Shown piece after piece: positions 23,372 through 35,895 of a stretch of DNA of 64,000 nucleotides. Positions within the stretch are counted from its first letter, which is position 1, and each line of letters begins with the position of its first letter. The position numbers were made by a program, and so were the translations under genes. Source of the stretch: Ctena decussata (lineage: Eukaryota; Mollusca; Bivalvia; Lucinida; Lucinidae). The stretch covers positions 118,337,842 through 118,401,841 of the forward strand of contig OZ022500.1 in assembly GCA_963989385.1 (NCBI GenBank), given 5' to 3'. The notes below the pieces were generated by a model that worked only from the letters and a program-made list of their open reading frames with translations, had not been told where the DNA came from and did not search any database.

Positions 23372-26102
23372 ACAAGGTGTTCAAATTCCTCACAGAGACC
23401 AGGTAGATTCTCACAGTCAGTTGGTCGAAGAATCTACAGAGTACAGAGGGTATACAAATCCAAATGTACAGTCAAGATCTTTCAAAATAATCCAACAGTC
23501 TCTCAGTATGGAAGAGGCGGACGAAGGTACATTTGTACCCTCGGGGGCAATTCCGGGGGAAATGATAGTCGTCAGAGCGTATAATGAAGGAAAGAGGAGG
23601 ATGGAAGAATTGAGTGAGACGCATCCTAGGAATTTTACTTCTCCGGGCAGGTCTCCATATAGAGCTAGAGCTCAGTATTATGGTATAGATGATGAAAATG
23701 AAGCAGATGAATCGCAAGAAGTTAATGAAAGCAAAACCGCATGTGAAATGGTCTCTGCTAAAAAGTATGAAGGTGTTCAGTCTGCATCGCGCAAAAGACC
23801 ACCAGCAGAAAAGGCAAATGTACAGCAACAGTATAAACTAGTGTCTGAGAATGTTGGCGTAACGGACAGTATTTTATCTCCGAATGTCCAAGGCAGACCT
23901 ATGGTTGTTAAGACTGTAGGTGCTCAGCCTCAGCCTCAGTCTCAAACTAGAGCAGTGGCCGTTGATATAAAAGCAACGGACAGTGTTCTGTCACCAAATG
24001 TTCAAGGAAAACCAGTTGTTGTGAAGAATTCACTTAACTATAATCCACTTATGATGGTAAACTATAATTTACCTGAGCATCCTAGAGGCCCGTCGCCCCA
24101 AGCTACCGTTGTAATGCAGCAGCAACAACCAGTGCAGCATAATGCAGGGAAGGTGCATGTTCAAACGGTTTCACGTGGACCACAGTCTCAATCTCAAGCA
24201 GTCATTCAACAATCAAAACAGGTGCAATATAATACAAATGTAATGCAAGTAGACAGAGCGCCTGCAGTAGCTGCACCTGTAGCCGCACCTAAGGTTGTAT
24301 CGAAAGAAACCAGCCGAGTTCAATATAATACAAATGTGAAGCCAGTAGAGAAAGCACCTGTAGTAGTCGCACAAGTTGCCACCGCACCTAAGGTGGAATC
24401 GAAAGAAACCAGCCAAGTTCAATATAATACAAATGTGATGCCAGTAGAGAAAGCACCTGTAGTAGTCACACAAGTGGCCACCGCACCTAAGGTTGAATCG
24501 AAAGAAACCAGCCAAGTTCCAGTACAGAGGAGACGTAGAAGAGAGGAAACTAAAACTACTACCGTGATGGAAAAACCTACAGATCAAACACGTTCTGAAA
24601 CGATCACGCTGGAAACAGAAACCGTTTCTTTAGCAACACAGAGTGTGAAGAAACAGGAAGAGGAAGCTGAAGTTAATAAAATTATCAACGTGTCTGGCAA
24701 CGTAGAGTCCATGATGAAAACTGAAATTGAAACTGTAAAATTGGAAAGTGCACCTGCTAATCAAACAATGATAGTTTCCTCCGCTGGCCAGTTACAACCT
24801 TCGCCAATTCTTCAGACTGAGGAACCTGCACTGCCTCAAACACAAACAACTTTGATATCCGAAACAATAGAAACGTCAAAATCTGAAAATGAAATAAAAC
24901 TAGAAGAACCCGCAGTAGAAATTACACAGTCTAACGATATCGATGTACAATCTGGAGCGGCTGACGACAGTTTAAAGATGGATTCAGAATCAGTAGCTGT
25001 AAATATATCTGCCGAAACACATACGTTGGGTTTAAATGAGAATACCACTGAAACTGAAATCAAATTAGACCAGTCCATTACGGAGTCAAACCAAGCAGAT
25101 GCAGATGTGGATGAAAGTGTAGCCGTTGAACTCAGATCAAATGTTGATATTGCTGTAGTATCTGACACGTCTCAAGAAGAAACGGTAGTCATTCAGTCAA
25201 CTTCAGATGAAGTTAATATTTCGAATGAAAGCCAGTCTGTGACATTAAAACTGGATGATCAAGTAAATGAGTCCTCAAGTTTTTCAGTTGATGAGTCGGC
25301 AACTGTTTCAGTTGACGCAGCAGAATTTACAATAGACACATCAAACATTTCAGACGCAAAAGAAGTTGGTAGTGTTTCTTCAGAGGCTGTTGATACTGCA
25401 GCAAATGTAAGTCTTAGTATAAGCCAAGATGCTGAGATTGTTGAAACAGAAACGGATACTGCAGCAAATGTAAGTCTGAGTATAAGCCAAGATGCTGGGA
25501 ATGTTGAAACAGAAATGGATACTGCAGCAGACGTTAGTCTGAGTATAAGCCAAGATACTGAGAATGTTGAAACAGTAACGGATACTGCAACAGATGTAAA
25601 TTTGAGTATAAATGAAGACGTTGTAAATGTTGAAGCAGTGACAGATGTGAGTCTGAGCCTCACTGAAGACAATGTAACAAATATAACTTTCGGATTAGCA
25701 GAGGAGGCATCAGAATCAAACACTGTTCAAGCTGATTCCACAGCTGCAGATTTTAGTGTCAGCTTAAATGAAGAAACAGTAGTTAATTTCGCTGAAAAAC
25801 TGTCTGAAAACATTACACAGCAAGTCACTGAAACATCTGCTGTGAACGAAAACATTTCGGAGCAAAAAGCTGAAGTTTCAGCATCAAACAAGGAAGAGGT
25901 AGATGAAACAAAACAGAAAGCGGTGGAAACAAAAGCTAATGCAGTAGAAACAAAAGCTAATACATCAAACCAGGATTCGCCGAAGTTGTCCAGACGCAGT
26001 GCTCCCACTGATAAGAAAACACCACCAAGTGCTGGTAAGGCCAAATTTATTGACAGCCAAGGAGGTGTTCAAGCCAGGCTTGCAAGATTAAAAAAGAAAT
26101 AA
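23372..26102 (+). CDS. Giant last exon of the PDZ gene: SFxxxQ motif plus disordered repeat region
   Basis: The acceptor TCCTCTTTTCCAG ends at 23371. One base (A) completes the AG carried from the PDZ exon, giving Arg, then an open frame runs 909 codons to TAA at 26100-26102. Near the start, NVQSRSFKIIQQSLSMEEAD resembles the QSxSFxxLQ...EE segment (DUF4749/ZM-like) that follows the PDZ domain in PDLIM proteins. The rest is low-complexity and polar: PQ/V-rich to about 24530, then an acidic T/S/E-rich region to about 25960, ending in a basic tail (QARLARLKKK). Internal repeats are a ~33-residue unit (VQYNTNV...KETS) at 24222-24515 and a 21-residue unit (DTAANVSLSISQDA) from 25392. There are no LIM domains, signal peptide or membrane segment. 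The role is probably a cytoskeletal scaffold, by family only. Reading frame and phase are strong; family placement is moderate. Confidence 0.8.
24222..24515 (+). repeat. Coding tandem repeat, three ~33-residue units
   Basis: Units start at 24222 (96 bp), 24318 (99 bp) and 24417 (99 bp). Each begins with VQYNTNV and ends SKETS(R/Q). Lengths are multiples of three, so the frame is kept. The second and third units are closest to each other, which suggests recent duplication. Confidence 0.9.
25392..25700 (+). repeat. Coding tandem repeat, 63-bp (21-residue) units
   Basis: GATACTGCA starts at 25392, 25455, 25518 and 25581, exactly 63 bp apart. Each unit encodes DTAA(N/D)VSLSISQD followed by an E-V-E-T stretch. 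A fifth, shortened unit (DVSLSLTEDNV) follows. The alternation of serine/threonine with acidic residues suggests an extended, phosphorylatable linker; that is inference. Confidence 0.9.
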
Positions 26103-28165
26103 AGAAAATTAATCTTAAATGTTTTAGCATGCTCAGACCATAACATAATCAGGAACATCGTAATTAAGAGACTGTTTCTACTGTTCTGACTGTGGCGTCT
26201 TCCTTGTTTTTCGAGTGATGGCAAGTGACTTGGACATTAATACTGTGACGTGCATATGGATGTTAAAAGATACTGACTAAAAGTGTTCTATGATAATAAT
26301 TACTTCATGAACTAACAAGCAGACAAATAATATTTCATTTACATGTATAACCAACGCATAAACTTGATCTAACAAAGGAGTTGACTTCAAACTAATCTGA
26401 CAGCGAAGTGAATAAGGATAAGCATACAAGGCTCATCTGTCAAAAGAGTACAACGACGACAATAACAGACTATAACAGAATTAATCCATCTGCATCATCT
26501 TTGATACTAAATGGAATGAGTCTGGTGTGATAACCAATGAATGAGTTTTTGTTTTGAGTTTGATTTGGAGATTTCTTACATTGGATGATACTGCATATTT
26601 TTAACTGGATGATTCGTGCATACTGGGATGGAGTTTTCGTTTGTTTTTACTCAACACGTTTTCTATTTCCATCTCCATCTTTCCTTCATTATACTTCACT
26701 TTGAGTTATTTAAAATGTAGTGCATGAATCTAGTATCTAGCACAAGCCAAGGTTCCCTCGACCAGATTCGAACACAGGCATGATCCATTTTTCCAGTTCG
26801 GTTTTTGTTTCAATTTAAATGATAAAGCAAATTGCATTTACTGGATTTGACATAATTGCCTTTTTACATATAATCAAAAACCTTTCTTTTTACCATCCTT
26901 TGATTTGAAATGCACTGATTTTACCAGCTTTAAAGCTCGTGTAGGTATAATTTTAGAAGTTGGTTTGGCATAATTGTGTTTGTTTTGCATCTTTATTATT
27001 GGTTTGATTTGTTATTTTAAACAGGGCGTTAGAAACAGAGAATAGCTACCCCGAGAACTGAGAAAGTATGAGAAGGCGCCAAGCAAGTGTGATATTACAG
27101 AGTGGTTGGATAAACATAATAATAACTATCCAAAGTGCTGCAAAAAGAGCCAACGCCAATTGAATGGGAAGGTGTTATGAGATAAAGTGGTCTTTCCTAG
27201 ATGCAAATAGCCAAGACTCAGATCAATCAGCACATCTGTTCAGGCTGATCTGAATCATTGCTGTTTGCATTAAATTCCATTTTCTCCCATTCTTGTGGCA
27301 AGGTTCTTATGTGTACAATGTGAGATGACAATTGAAGATTTTTCCCAAGTCTGACTAGCACAAAACAAGTCTAATATTGGAATTAGGAGTTTTTACAAAG
27401 ACTTGTTTTGAAAGTGTTCTGTCCATAGTTTTATGTGTATTTTGTCTCTAGGAGTTACAGGTCTTTTACATAGCTCTCTTGAAGATCCAGAGGCTGGAAA
27501 ATAAGCCCTTAAGCAAACATGCAAGCAGTGTGAAACCAGTTCAACTTGTGGATTTCTGAAGTCACTGCTCACTGTTTAGTCTTTCAAAGGTTTACAGAAT
27601 CTGTGTGCAGATGCAAAGACTTCTGATAGATTGCATAACACCCTCATAGTTGCACATCAAACAGTTCATTTTGCTTGTAGCTGGCTAAATTTCAAGAATT
27701 TCAAATAATATGATATATTGTTCTCAGAATTTGGGTGTTATCATGCCATTTTCAGAAGGTCAAAGTGATTATTATTATATACCTTAAATGTTTGTTTTTA
27801 AAGTTTTTAAGGTTTGTTTCCACTCAGCATTTCTTTCACCATTCGTTAAGCTGCTGAGTTTTGAATTTTGTTTTCACTCATTTTATTTCATGCACACATG
27901 CTTGCTATTCTGAATTCTGTTTCAGTTAATAGTTTAATTTACTTTATTTTTCACTTAAACATAAAACCATGCCATGGTATATTTTAAAGACTAAAGCCTT
28001 TTGTTTATGATAATTTTCCTTTGATAAAAGTCAACAATCACTAAGTCTCTATTAACAATTTACACAGCTGGTCTTGCTGAACTGAACTATAAATTACTTT
28101 CTCCGTATTGTGCCAATGGTAGGAATTGAGATTTTTGGGACAGAACATAGCTGTTTCCAGATTGC
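26103..28165 (+). other. Probable 3' UTR and downstream flank of the PDZ gene
   Basis: AT-rich non-coding sequence directly after the stop codon. I found no clear AATAAA before the next repeat, so the transcript end is unknown. A small fold-back at 27190-27275 (GCAAATAGC...GCTGTTTGC with ACTCAGATCA / TGATCTGA) belongs to the CTGATCTGAGTCT palindrome type. No LIM-coding exon was seen here. Confidence 0.4.
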
Positions 28166-30608
28166 ATTTTTAGCTCACCTGAGCCAGCGGCTCCGGGGGA
28201 GCTTATAGGATGGTAAGGCTCCGTCGTCCGTCGTCGTCCGTCGTCCGTCGTCCGTCCGTCCGTCCGTCAACAATTTCAAACGACTTCTCCTCTGAAACCG
28301 CTGGGCCAATTATAACCAAATTTCATATGCAGCCTCTAGGGAACTTAGGAACGAAAAGTTGTTCAAACGGTCCTGGTCACATGACCAACATGGCCGCCAC
28401 GCCCATATATGGTAAAAACCTAGAAAAATCTTCTTCTCCAGAACCGATAGGCCGATGGCCTTGAAAGTTGGCATGTAGCATCGGGCACGCGAGTACTACC
28501 AAGATTGTTCAAATTATGACCTTGGGTTGACCTTGACCTTTTTTACGGTAAGGTCAAATTTGCTTCCATATGCTTTTATATGGCAAGATGCTACAACATA
28601 AGATATCTTGGAAACTGTTGAAGATTTTGGGCTAAAAATTGGTATCTACAGACATCTTAATAACTTCATGAAGATTTACGAGTACAAGAGGTCAAGGTCA
28701 TTCTTTGACCTTTGACCCTGAACTCTCATATTTTGATAAGTTCTAACAATCTCCTCAAAAGCCACTGGGCCAATTGAAACCAAATGTCATATAGAGCCCA
28801 TTGGGACCTTAGGAACGAAAAGTTGTTCAAACGGTCCTGGTCACATGACCAACATGGCCGCCATGCCCATATATGGTAAAAACCTGAAAAAATCTTCTTC
28901 TCCAGAACCAATAGGCCGATGGCCTTGAAACTTGATATGTAGCATCAGGTACGCGAGTACTATCAAGATTGTTCAAATTATGACCTTGGGTTGACCTTGA
29001 CCTTTTTTAAGGTAAGGTCAAATTTGCTTCCATATGCTTTTATATGGCAAGATGCTACAACATAAGATATCTTGGAAACTGTTGAAGATTTTGGGCTAAA
29101 AATTGGTATCTACAGACATCTTAATGACTTCATGAAGATTTACGAGTACAAGAGGTCAAGGTCATTCTTTGACCTTTGACCCTGAACTCTCATATTTTGA
29201 TAAGTTCTAACAATCTCCTCAAAAGCCACTGGGCCAATTGAAACCAAATTTCATATAGAGCCTTCAGGGGTTGAGGGAACAAAAATTTATTTATACGGTC
29301 CAGGTCACATGACCAACATGGCCACCATGCCCATATATGGTAAAAACCTTTAAAAATCTTCTTCTCCAGAACCAGTTGACCGATGGCCTTGAGACTTAGT
29401 ATGTAGCATTGAGTACTTGAGTACTATCAAGATTGTTCAAATTATGACCTTGTGTTGACCTTGACCTTTTTTACGGCATGGTCAAATAATGGAAAATGCT
29501 AGAACATGAGATTTCATGATAAGTTTTGAAGATTTTGGCCTAAAAACTGGTATATACAGTCATCTTAATGGGTACCAGATGATTTGTGAGTACAAGAGGT
29601 CAAGGTCATTCTTTGACCTTTGACCCAGAACTCTCATATTTTGACAGTTTCAAACAGTCTCCTCAAAAACCACCGTGCCAATTGTGACCAAAATTTTTAT
29701 AGAGCCTCCAGGAGTCGAGGGAATGAAAATATTTTCTAACGGTCCTGGTCACATGACCAACATGGCCACTATGCCCATATATGGTAAAAACCTTTAAAAA
29801 TCTTTTTCTCCAGAACCAATTGACGGATGGCCTTGAGACTTTGTATGTAGCATTAGGTACTTGAGTACTATCAAGATTATTAAAATTATTACCTTGTGTT
29901 GACCTTGACTTTTTTACAGCAAGGTCAAATATGGGAAAATGCTAGAACATAAGATTTTATGGAAAGTTTTGAAGATTTTGGCCTAAAAATTGGTATATAC
30001 AGTTGTCTTAATGAGGTCATGAAGAATTATGAGTACAAGAGGTCAAGGTCATTTCTCGACCTTTGATCCAGATCGCTCATATTTTGATATTTTAAACCAT
30101 TTCCTCAAAAGCCAAAGGGCCAATTGTAAACGTATTTTATATAGAGCCTCCAGGGGTTGATTGAATAAAAATTTGTTCAAACGGTCCAGGTCACATGACC
30201 AACATGGCCACCACTACCACTTATGGTATGATTCTTTAATATTTTTCTTCTCCAGAACCAATACACCTATGGCCTTGAGACTTGGTAAGTAGCATGGAGT
30301 ACTAGAGTACCACCAAGACTGTTCAAATGGTGACCTTGGGTTTACCTTGACCTTTTTTGCGGCATGGTCAAATATGGGAAAATGCTAGAACATAAGATTT
30401 CGTGGAAAGTGTTGAAGATTTTGGCCTAAAAATGGTATATATGGTTGTCTTAATGAGTACATGAAGATTTATGAGTACAGTCGGTCATGGTCATTCTTTG
30501 ACTTTTGACCCAAGACTCATATTTTGACAATTTCAGACATGATAAGAAAAGGCCACCTTGCCAATTGCCCAGGTGAGCGATTCAGGGCCTCATGGCCCTC
30601 TTGTTAAA
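28166..30608 (+). repeat. Family A hairpin-headed element, long copy
   Basis: The head TTTTTAGCTCACCTGAGCC (hairpin GAGCCAGCGGCTC) is followed by TTATAGGATGG and a CGTCCGTCGTCC run. The body is five units of about 440-465 bp with GGTCCTGGTCACATGACCAA, GGTTGACCTTGACCTTTTTT and AGGTCAAGGTCATTCTTTGA. The tail GGTGAGCGATTC ends in hairpin AGGGCCTCATGGCCCT. The body differs in unit and length from the copy at 18505-20754 although head and tail agree. No coding capacity. Confidence 0.85.
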
Positions 30609-31576
30609 ATTGACAAGGTATCCATGGCATATATTCAATCTTAAATACGTGGCCAGTTATTATCCCTTTGTGTTTGATACTTCCTCAAAAGATATTTAAA
30701 CCATGCAGCATTATCAATGTTTCTTTATGTAAACTCATCACCTTTGTCTGCTGTAAACCAACAATCTTTCTGTAAAACACGTTGGCTTTTTGAATTGTCT
30801 GGTAAAGCTTAAATTTTCAAATACAGGAATGAAAAAATTTGGTTTACACTACATTGTTATTATGCTTGTTTCATTTGAAGTGTCAAGTGTAATATATTAT
30901 TGTTAAGATATTAATTTATGAAAGATATATATTTCTACTTTTTGTGTTTAATATATAAAGTATTTGTACACAGTAATGACTTAGTTTAACCTCTCTGTAT
31001 ATATTGTTTCATGTCTTTACCAGATAATTATGGCATCTTTGTGATTTAATGTCAGTCCTTCTGATTACCATGCTGATATTAGGATGTTGCTTGTAAATAT
31101 TATTGCTTAAATCAGTTTTTTTTTTTTAAATACGAAAAGTGCGTGATGAAAAAATAGGTAAAGTGATACTATTTAAGAATTATATACTGCCCGGTGCCAA
31201 GAGTGAGTAACTTTTCTAAAATCCCATTGACTTACATGTATTTGGCAGCGTGCAAGAAAAGGCAGTGTGCAAGAAAATTAACTGTATTGCTATAGGTCAG
31301 CAGATCAAAATATAACGTTATGTTAGAAAGATAACTGAATAAGGGAATATAAAAAGAAAATCTCATTTACACAGTCTTTGAGTTGTGAATGAGAACAATT
31401 TATACAGTTCTTAAAATTTAGAAGCATAAATTGTCCACTGACATCAGTGGTGACCGTGTCAAAAAGCTGACAAATATCAGGACCAACCACCTTTACAATG
31501 AACAATTCTAAGTGTGATAGGAAAAGTTTACCATTAATATGCTTTTATTGATATATTCACAGGGCTTACTAATTAG
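30609..31576. other. No feature seen
   Basis: AT-rich sequence with no supported gene or repeat. It may still be PDZ-gene 3' UTR. Confidence 0.4.
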
Positions 31577-31955
31577 GGGATAATTGTATTCAAAATTGTC
31601 ATTTGGGGAGGTAAATCGTTGGTTTTATGGTCGGAAATTTCGTTTTACGGTGACGCGCCTGTGGAGCCGTAAAACGAAATTTGCAACCATAAAACCAATA
31701 ATTTACCTCCCCAAATGACAATTTTCAATACAGTTATTCCCATTCTAATGCACTTTTTCACATTTTAACCTTTCAAAGTGTACTACTTTGCACCCATCGC
31801 AAGTGCTTTCAGCAAAGTAAAACCAGACGTCAGCCAATGAGAAGCGACTTTACTTAATGACGTCGGGTTTGCGACAGTATATCGCAGAATATACTGTCGC
31901 AAATTTTTGACCTTATCCAATCAGATGTCGCGTTATATTTGCCAGTGCATTAGAA
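31577..31955. mobile_element. Fold-back MITE, family H, copy 1
   Basis: The left arm is GGGATAATTGTATTC, AAAATTGTCATTTGGGG, AGGTAAATCGTTGGTTTTAT; the right arm is its inverse ending GTTATTCCC at 31740. The spacer is TTTACGGTGACGCGCC. Outside the inner hairpin, ATTCTAATGCAC (31743) is inverted at 31944-31955. The second copy is at 37055-37345. Confidence 0.8.
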
Positions 31956-33486
31956 TTTAGTTTTCTTCTCAATCTGATATGCAGTTTCAATTCAGGTAAT
32001 TATTAGTAGTAACATTGGAAGTAACAGAAGATGAAATTAAAGACTTTTGAAAATCTGAAGCTAACACTACCATCACTGTAATTTTTTAAGAATATAGTTT
32101 TTTGAGTTTATCAAAATTTGAAATGGACATTTTGTATTCTTCTGGTGAAGGAGTGTACCAAGTCTATTTTGGTATAAAATCTGATGCACATTTAAAATTA
32201 CTCTTTAAATGTTACATATTCAGGCCTTCTTATTTGTTGTAGATCTACTGCAAGCAGAATTGGACAGGTTCTGTCATTGTTTTCTTTTCTACAGGTACTG
32301 TAAAAAATTTAAAATTGGGAGAACCAAAATAATTACCGAAATTCATTTTTGATGCAGTAATGCTTCTAAAAGACGCAGATGGAATCGCAAACAGTGTAGA
32401 ACCTGATTAAACGGCTCCTTCCTGCTCCTTCAGTCTGATCTGAGTCTGTACTGTTTGCTAATACTACATGTATTATCTATCCTAATATTTAGAATTTTTA
32501 CATTAGTAATGGACAGGAACTGCACCACAAAATATACTGAACAAAAACAGAAACATTATATTAACATTCAAATCATTTTTTTCCAGAAACATACAATTCA
32601 AATTTCAGAATCTGACCATTCTGTACAAATACAACAGCTGCAGATACATTACCAAACAGTTTTAAGTTGATTTTAGACACTTTGCATCCCCTGATATCAA
32701 AACTTTTAACTATTAATGTATGTAACGTTTCTTTTGTTTGTTCAGTATAGTATAGAGTATGTACGTTATTGTTATTTAGTGAATGAATTCCACATGAAAT
32801 GGCTGTCTGACAAGAAACAGCATGTCATAATTACAGAAAACAATACAAGATTACCCCATGTAGATTGTTAATTGCCAATTATCCTTATTACCTTAATACC
32901 TGAATGAATGTATACCAGCCTGAAAGAAATCTAACCTTTTGGTTTAAACAGTACTGAAATGTGCTTAACTCTTGGGACACCTGAAAATATTAAATTTTTC
33001 ATTTGGGACAAATGGAAAGTTATTTATTTTTAGGAGTCCCAATACTATGCACATACAGAATCTAGTCAGCAGAATTAACCTTACCATCAAGAGAAACCCT
33101 AATGAAATAGGAGATACTTCTTGGTATGAATTATACACACCCCACCCCACCCCACCTACCCCTTCCCCCACCCTTGGAAGTGTTCCCTCTACCTTAATGC
33201 TCAACCCAATTGCCAGTTGCTAGAATATTGTCAGAGCTCTCATTGTATTTTATTTTCTTCGGCTATTGCATTAAAAAAAAGGGTAAAATTAAACAAAAAT
33301 ACACACAATCTAGATATTTGTAAAGCAAAAACTAAGCAATATGTGGTGTATTTTATATGACATCTGCTAAATTTGGGAAGTGAAGGGAGCAGCTAATTAT
33401 AAGTTGCAGCACTCAAGGGACTATGATTTGCATCTCATCACTTAAAAAAAAGACAAGAGAAGAAAATTTAAGAACCAGAGGACCAT
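31956..33486. other. No gene seen; small fold-back
   Basis: A GATCTGAGTCT-type fold-back lies at 32389-32459 (CGCAAACAGTGTAGA / GTCTGTACTGTTTGC). CCCCACCCCACCCC runs lie at 33139-33165. Otherwise no feature. Confidence 0.45.
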
Positions 33487-34916
33487 TGGTCCTGTAGCTC
33501 ACCTGAGTCCATTCATCCTCAGCACTAAAGGGTAAGGAACTCTAAAGTAAATTGTACAATATGGCCTAATTTAAACTTTGACCGAGTTTTATGCTTGCCC
33601 TAGTTAATATTAGCAAGTTTGATGAAACATATTTGTAAAACGTTTTGCCTAAATATTGCAGTAACACAGAAATAAATGCCAATTTGCACTTTTCCCAATA
33701 CAAGTCTATGGAAACTTTAAAATGCCATAGCAATGAAACCATGTGGGCAACAATAATAAATAAAACAACATTTATGTAGTGCTAATGTCATGGGCATGTA
33801 TGCAAAGAATCAGCTTCATCCCCCAATATGGTTTGAGGAAAAGATTTTTGAATATTTTTTCGAAAATTTTTCCTTTATGTTGCCATGGCAACAAATCAGA
33901 TTTGGTGATCTGGACAAAATTAATATGAATCATAAAGGACTACTCGAGAAACATTTCTGTAGAAAAAAATCCAAATAACTGCAGTGAGATAGCTAAAATT
34001 GCGGATTTCCATTTTTCCCATTATAAGTCAATGGAAACTATAAGTTGCCATAGCAACCAAACTGCTAAAGCAATTGCCATGAAAAACAATTATTCTGTAG
34101 AAGCTAGTACTCAAATCCTTTCTGTAAAGTTTCAGCTTTATCAACCACATAGTTTCTGTGTAGATGATTTTTTAATATTTTTCTATTTTTAACCATTCGG
34201 TTGCAATGGCAACCAGCCAAATTGTGCAATTAGCATAAATCTAATAAGACTGGTTGAGGACTACTCAAGGAACATTTCTATAAAAGTTTTGTCAAAATAT
34301 CTTCAGTGACATAGCAATAAATGCAAATATTCTATTTTGCCATTATAAGTCAATAGCAACTGTAAGTTGCCATAGCAACCAAACTGCTAGAGCAACTGCC
34401 AAGAAAAACAGTATTTTTATAGAGGCTAGTACTAAAATTCTTTCTGTGAAGCTTAAGCTTTATTGGTTGCATAGTTTCTGAGGAGAAGATTTTTGAATTT
34501 TTTTACCCTTTGGTTGCCATGGCAACCAGCCAAATTGTGTAATTTATAGAAATTTCACGTGGTTGATAAAGGACTACTCAAGGAACATTCCTGTAAAAGA
34601 TTTGTCAAAATATCTACAGTGATATAGCAATAAATGCAAATTTTCAATTTTTCCCATACAAGTCAATGGAAACTTTAAGTTGCCATAGCAACCAAAGTTC
34701 CAAAGGGATTTGGATAAAAAACAGTATTATTGGTTCCCCCTGCCTATAGATGCTGTATATGAAATTTGGTAACAATGGGCCTTGTAGTTTCAGCGGAGAT
34801 GTCGTTTGAAAACATTGACAGACGGACGACGGACGACAGACGACGGACGACGGACGACGGATGCCTGCCTATACTATAAGCTCACCTGTGAGCCTTCGGC
34901 TCAGGTGAGCTAAAAA
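33487..34916 (-). repeat. Family A hairpin-headed element, inverted copy
   Basis: Read on the - strand it begins TTTTTTAGCTCACCTGAGCC with hairpin GAGCCGAAGGCTC and a CGTCGTCCGTCG run. The body repeats a ~300-bp unit (on the + strand: GCCATAGCAACCAAACTGC, CAAGTCAATGGAAACTTTAA). It ends near GACTCAGGTGAGCTACAGG. The body is unrelated in sequence to the other two copies although the head is almost the same. Confidence 0.8.
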
Positions 34917-35639
34917 ATAAATGAAAAAAAAAAAAAAAAAAAAAACAGATGGGAAAAGAAAATATGAGACACAAATAATAATAAACAGAAAAAAGACTGA
35001 ATTGCTGTATAGTGAAATTATATTTTTAACTCAAAAAAGGAAGTTACCACATTTTATCAACTTAAAAAATGGAGTTCCCACATTTCATTACTAGCAAGTA
35101 ATCTCAATCAATGAAAAGTAAGTTTAATGCAGCATTATAATAGATCAATGGAATTTCCTAATTAATAGACAGGTTTTAGGTGCAGATAACACAAGCTGAG
35201 CATTATATTTACATAGATCACAGCATATTTCTTGACGGTTCTTGGATAAGCCACAAACATAAAACATATGCACAGGAATGGTTGCCAATTCCCAGTATGT
35301 AACAATTAATGAAGGCAGGGGAAAGTGTGAGAACCACACAAACCCAGACTAGTCTATTCGGTCATGATAGCTACTCTTTTCCTGCTAAGTGTTTGGACAT
35401 GGCAATCAGAGTAGGCATTAGTAATGTTGTATGTATGCTGGTCTGGGTCTTTCCTGTTAGACATTGTCATAGATGGTATTGGCACTTTTTCCCCTGCAGT
35501 GCCATTTTTGCTATTAACATGTCTACAGGTATGCTGTATTATACAAAATACATGTTACCATCAATAGAACAGATTTCTAGTAGCTATCAACACATTTGAC
35601 CTTGACAGTGAGATGAAAAATAGGTCACAGTCATCGTAC
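34917..35639. other. No gene seen
   Basis: A poly-A run at 34924-34945 directly follows the inverted family A element. A 96-codon frame at 35309-35599 has no recognisable homology and no coding support. Confidence 0.4.
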
Positions 35640-35895
35640 ATAACTATCTAATTATTTTTGAAACAAATAACCGAATATCCTGAGGAGATCCTGAAGAGAT
35701 ATTGCTTTGAAACATAACAGCAATCTCAACAAGACCTGTCCGTGTACAGGATAGCTCGCCTGCAGTGCCTTGCCCATCCCATAAAAAAACTTTAACATAA
35801 AACTTTAAATGATGACCACATCCACACCCATGCCGAAGCCAACATCCAAGTGACAACAATAGTTCTCTGTACTTTCGTACAGGCGAGCTAAAAAG
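35640..35895 (-). repeat. Family B hairpin-headed fragment, inverted
   Basis: On the - strand the head reads TTTTTAGCTCGCCTGTACGA with hairpin GTACGAAAGTAC, then ACTATTGTTGTCACTTGG and a CGGCATGGGTGTGGATGTGG stretch. This is the same order as family B at 13348, truncated. Confidence 0.65.

Noticed and set aside
25259..25723. Long antisense frames opposite the giant exon (also 24213-24587, 24836-25168, 25727-26044)
   Set aside because: They are mirror frames of a repetitive, T/S/E-rich coding exon; their serine/valine-rich composition follows from the sense codons.
34880..34916. Helitron 3' end (hairpin followed by CTAA)
   Set aside because: The hairpin-CTAA resemblance holds for family A read on one strand, but the opposite end does not start with TC and the ends share inverted words, which Helitrons lack. 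Not excluded completely.
35309..35599. 96-codon frame with Cys residues, considered as a possible LIM exon
   Set aside because: Cysteine spacing does not fit a LIM zinc finger and there are no matching splice phases.
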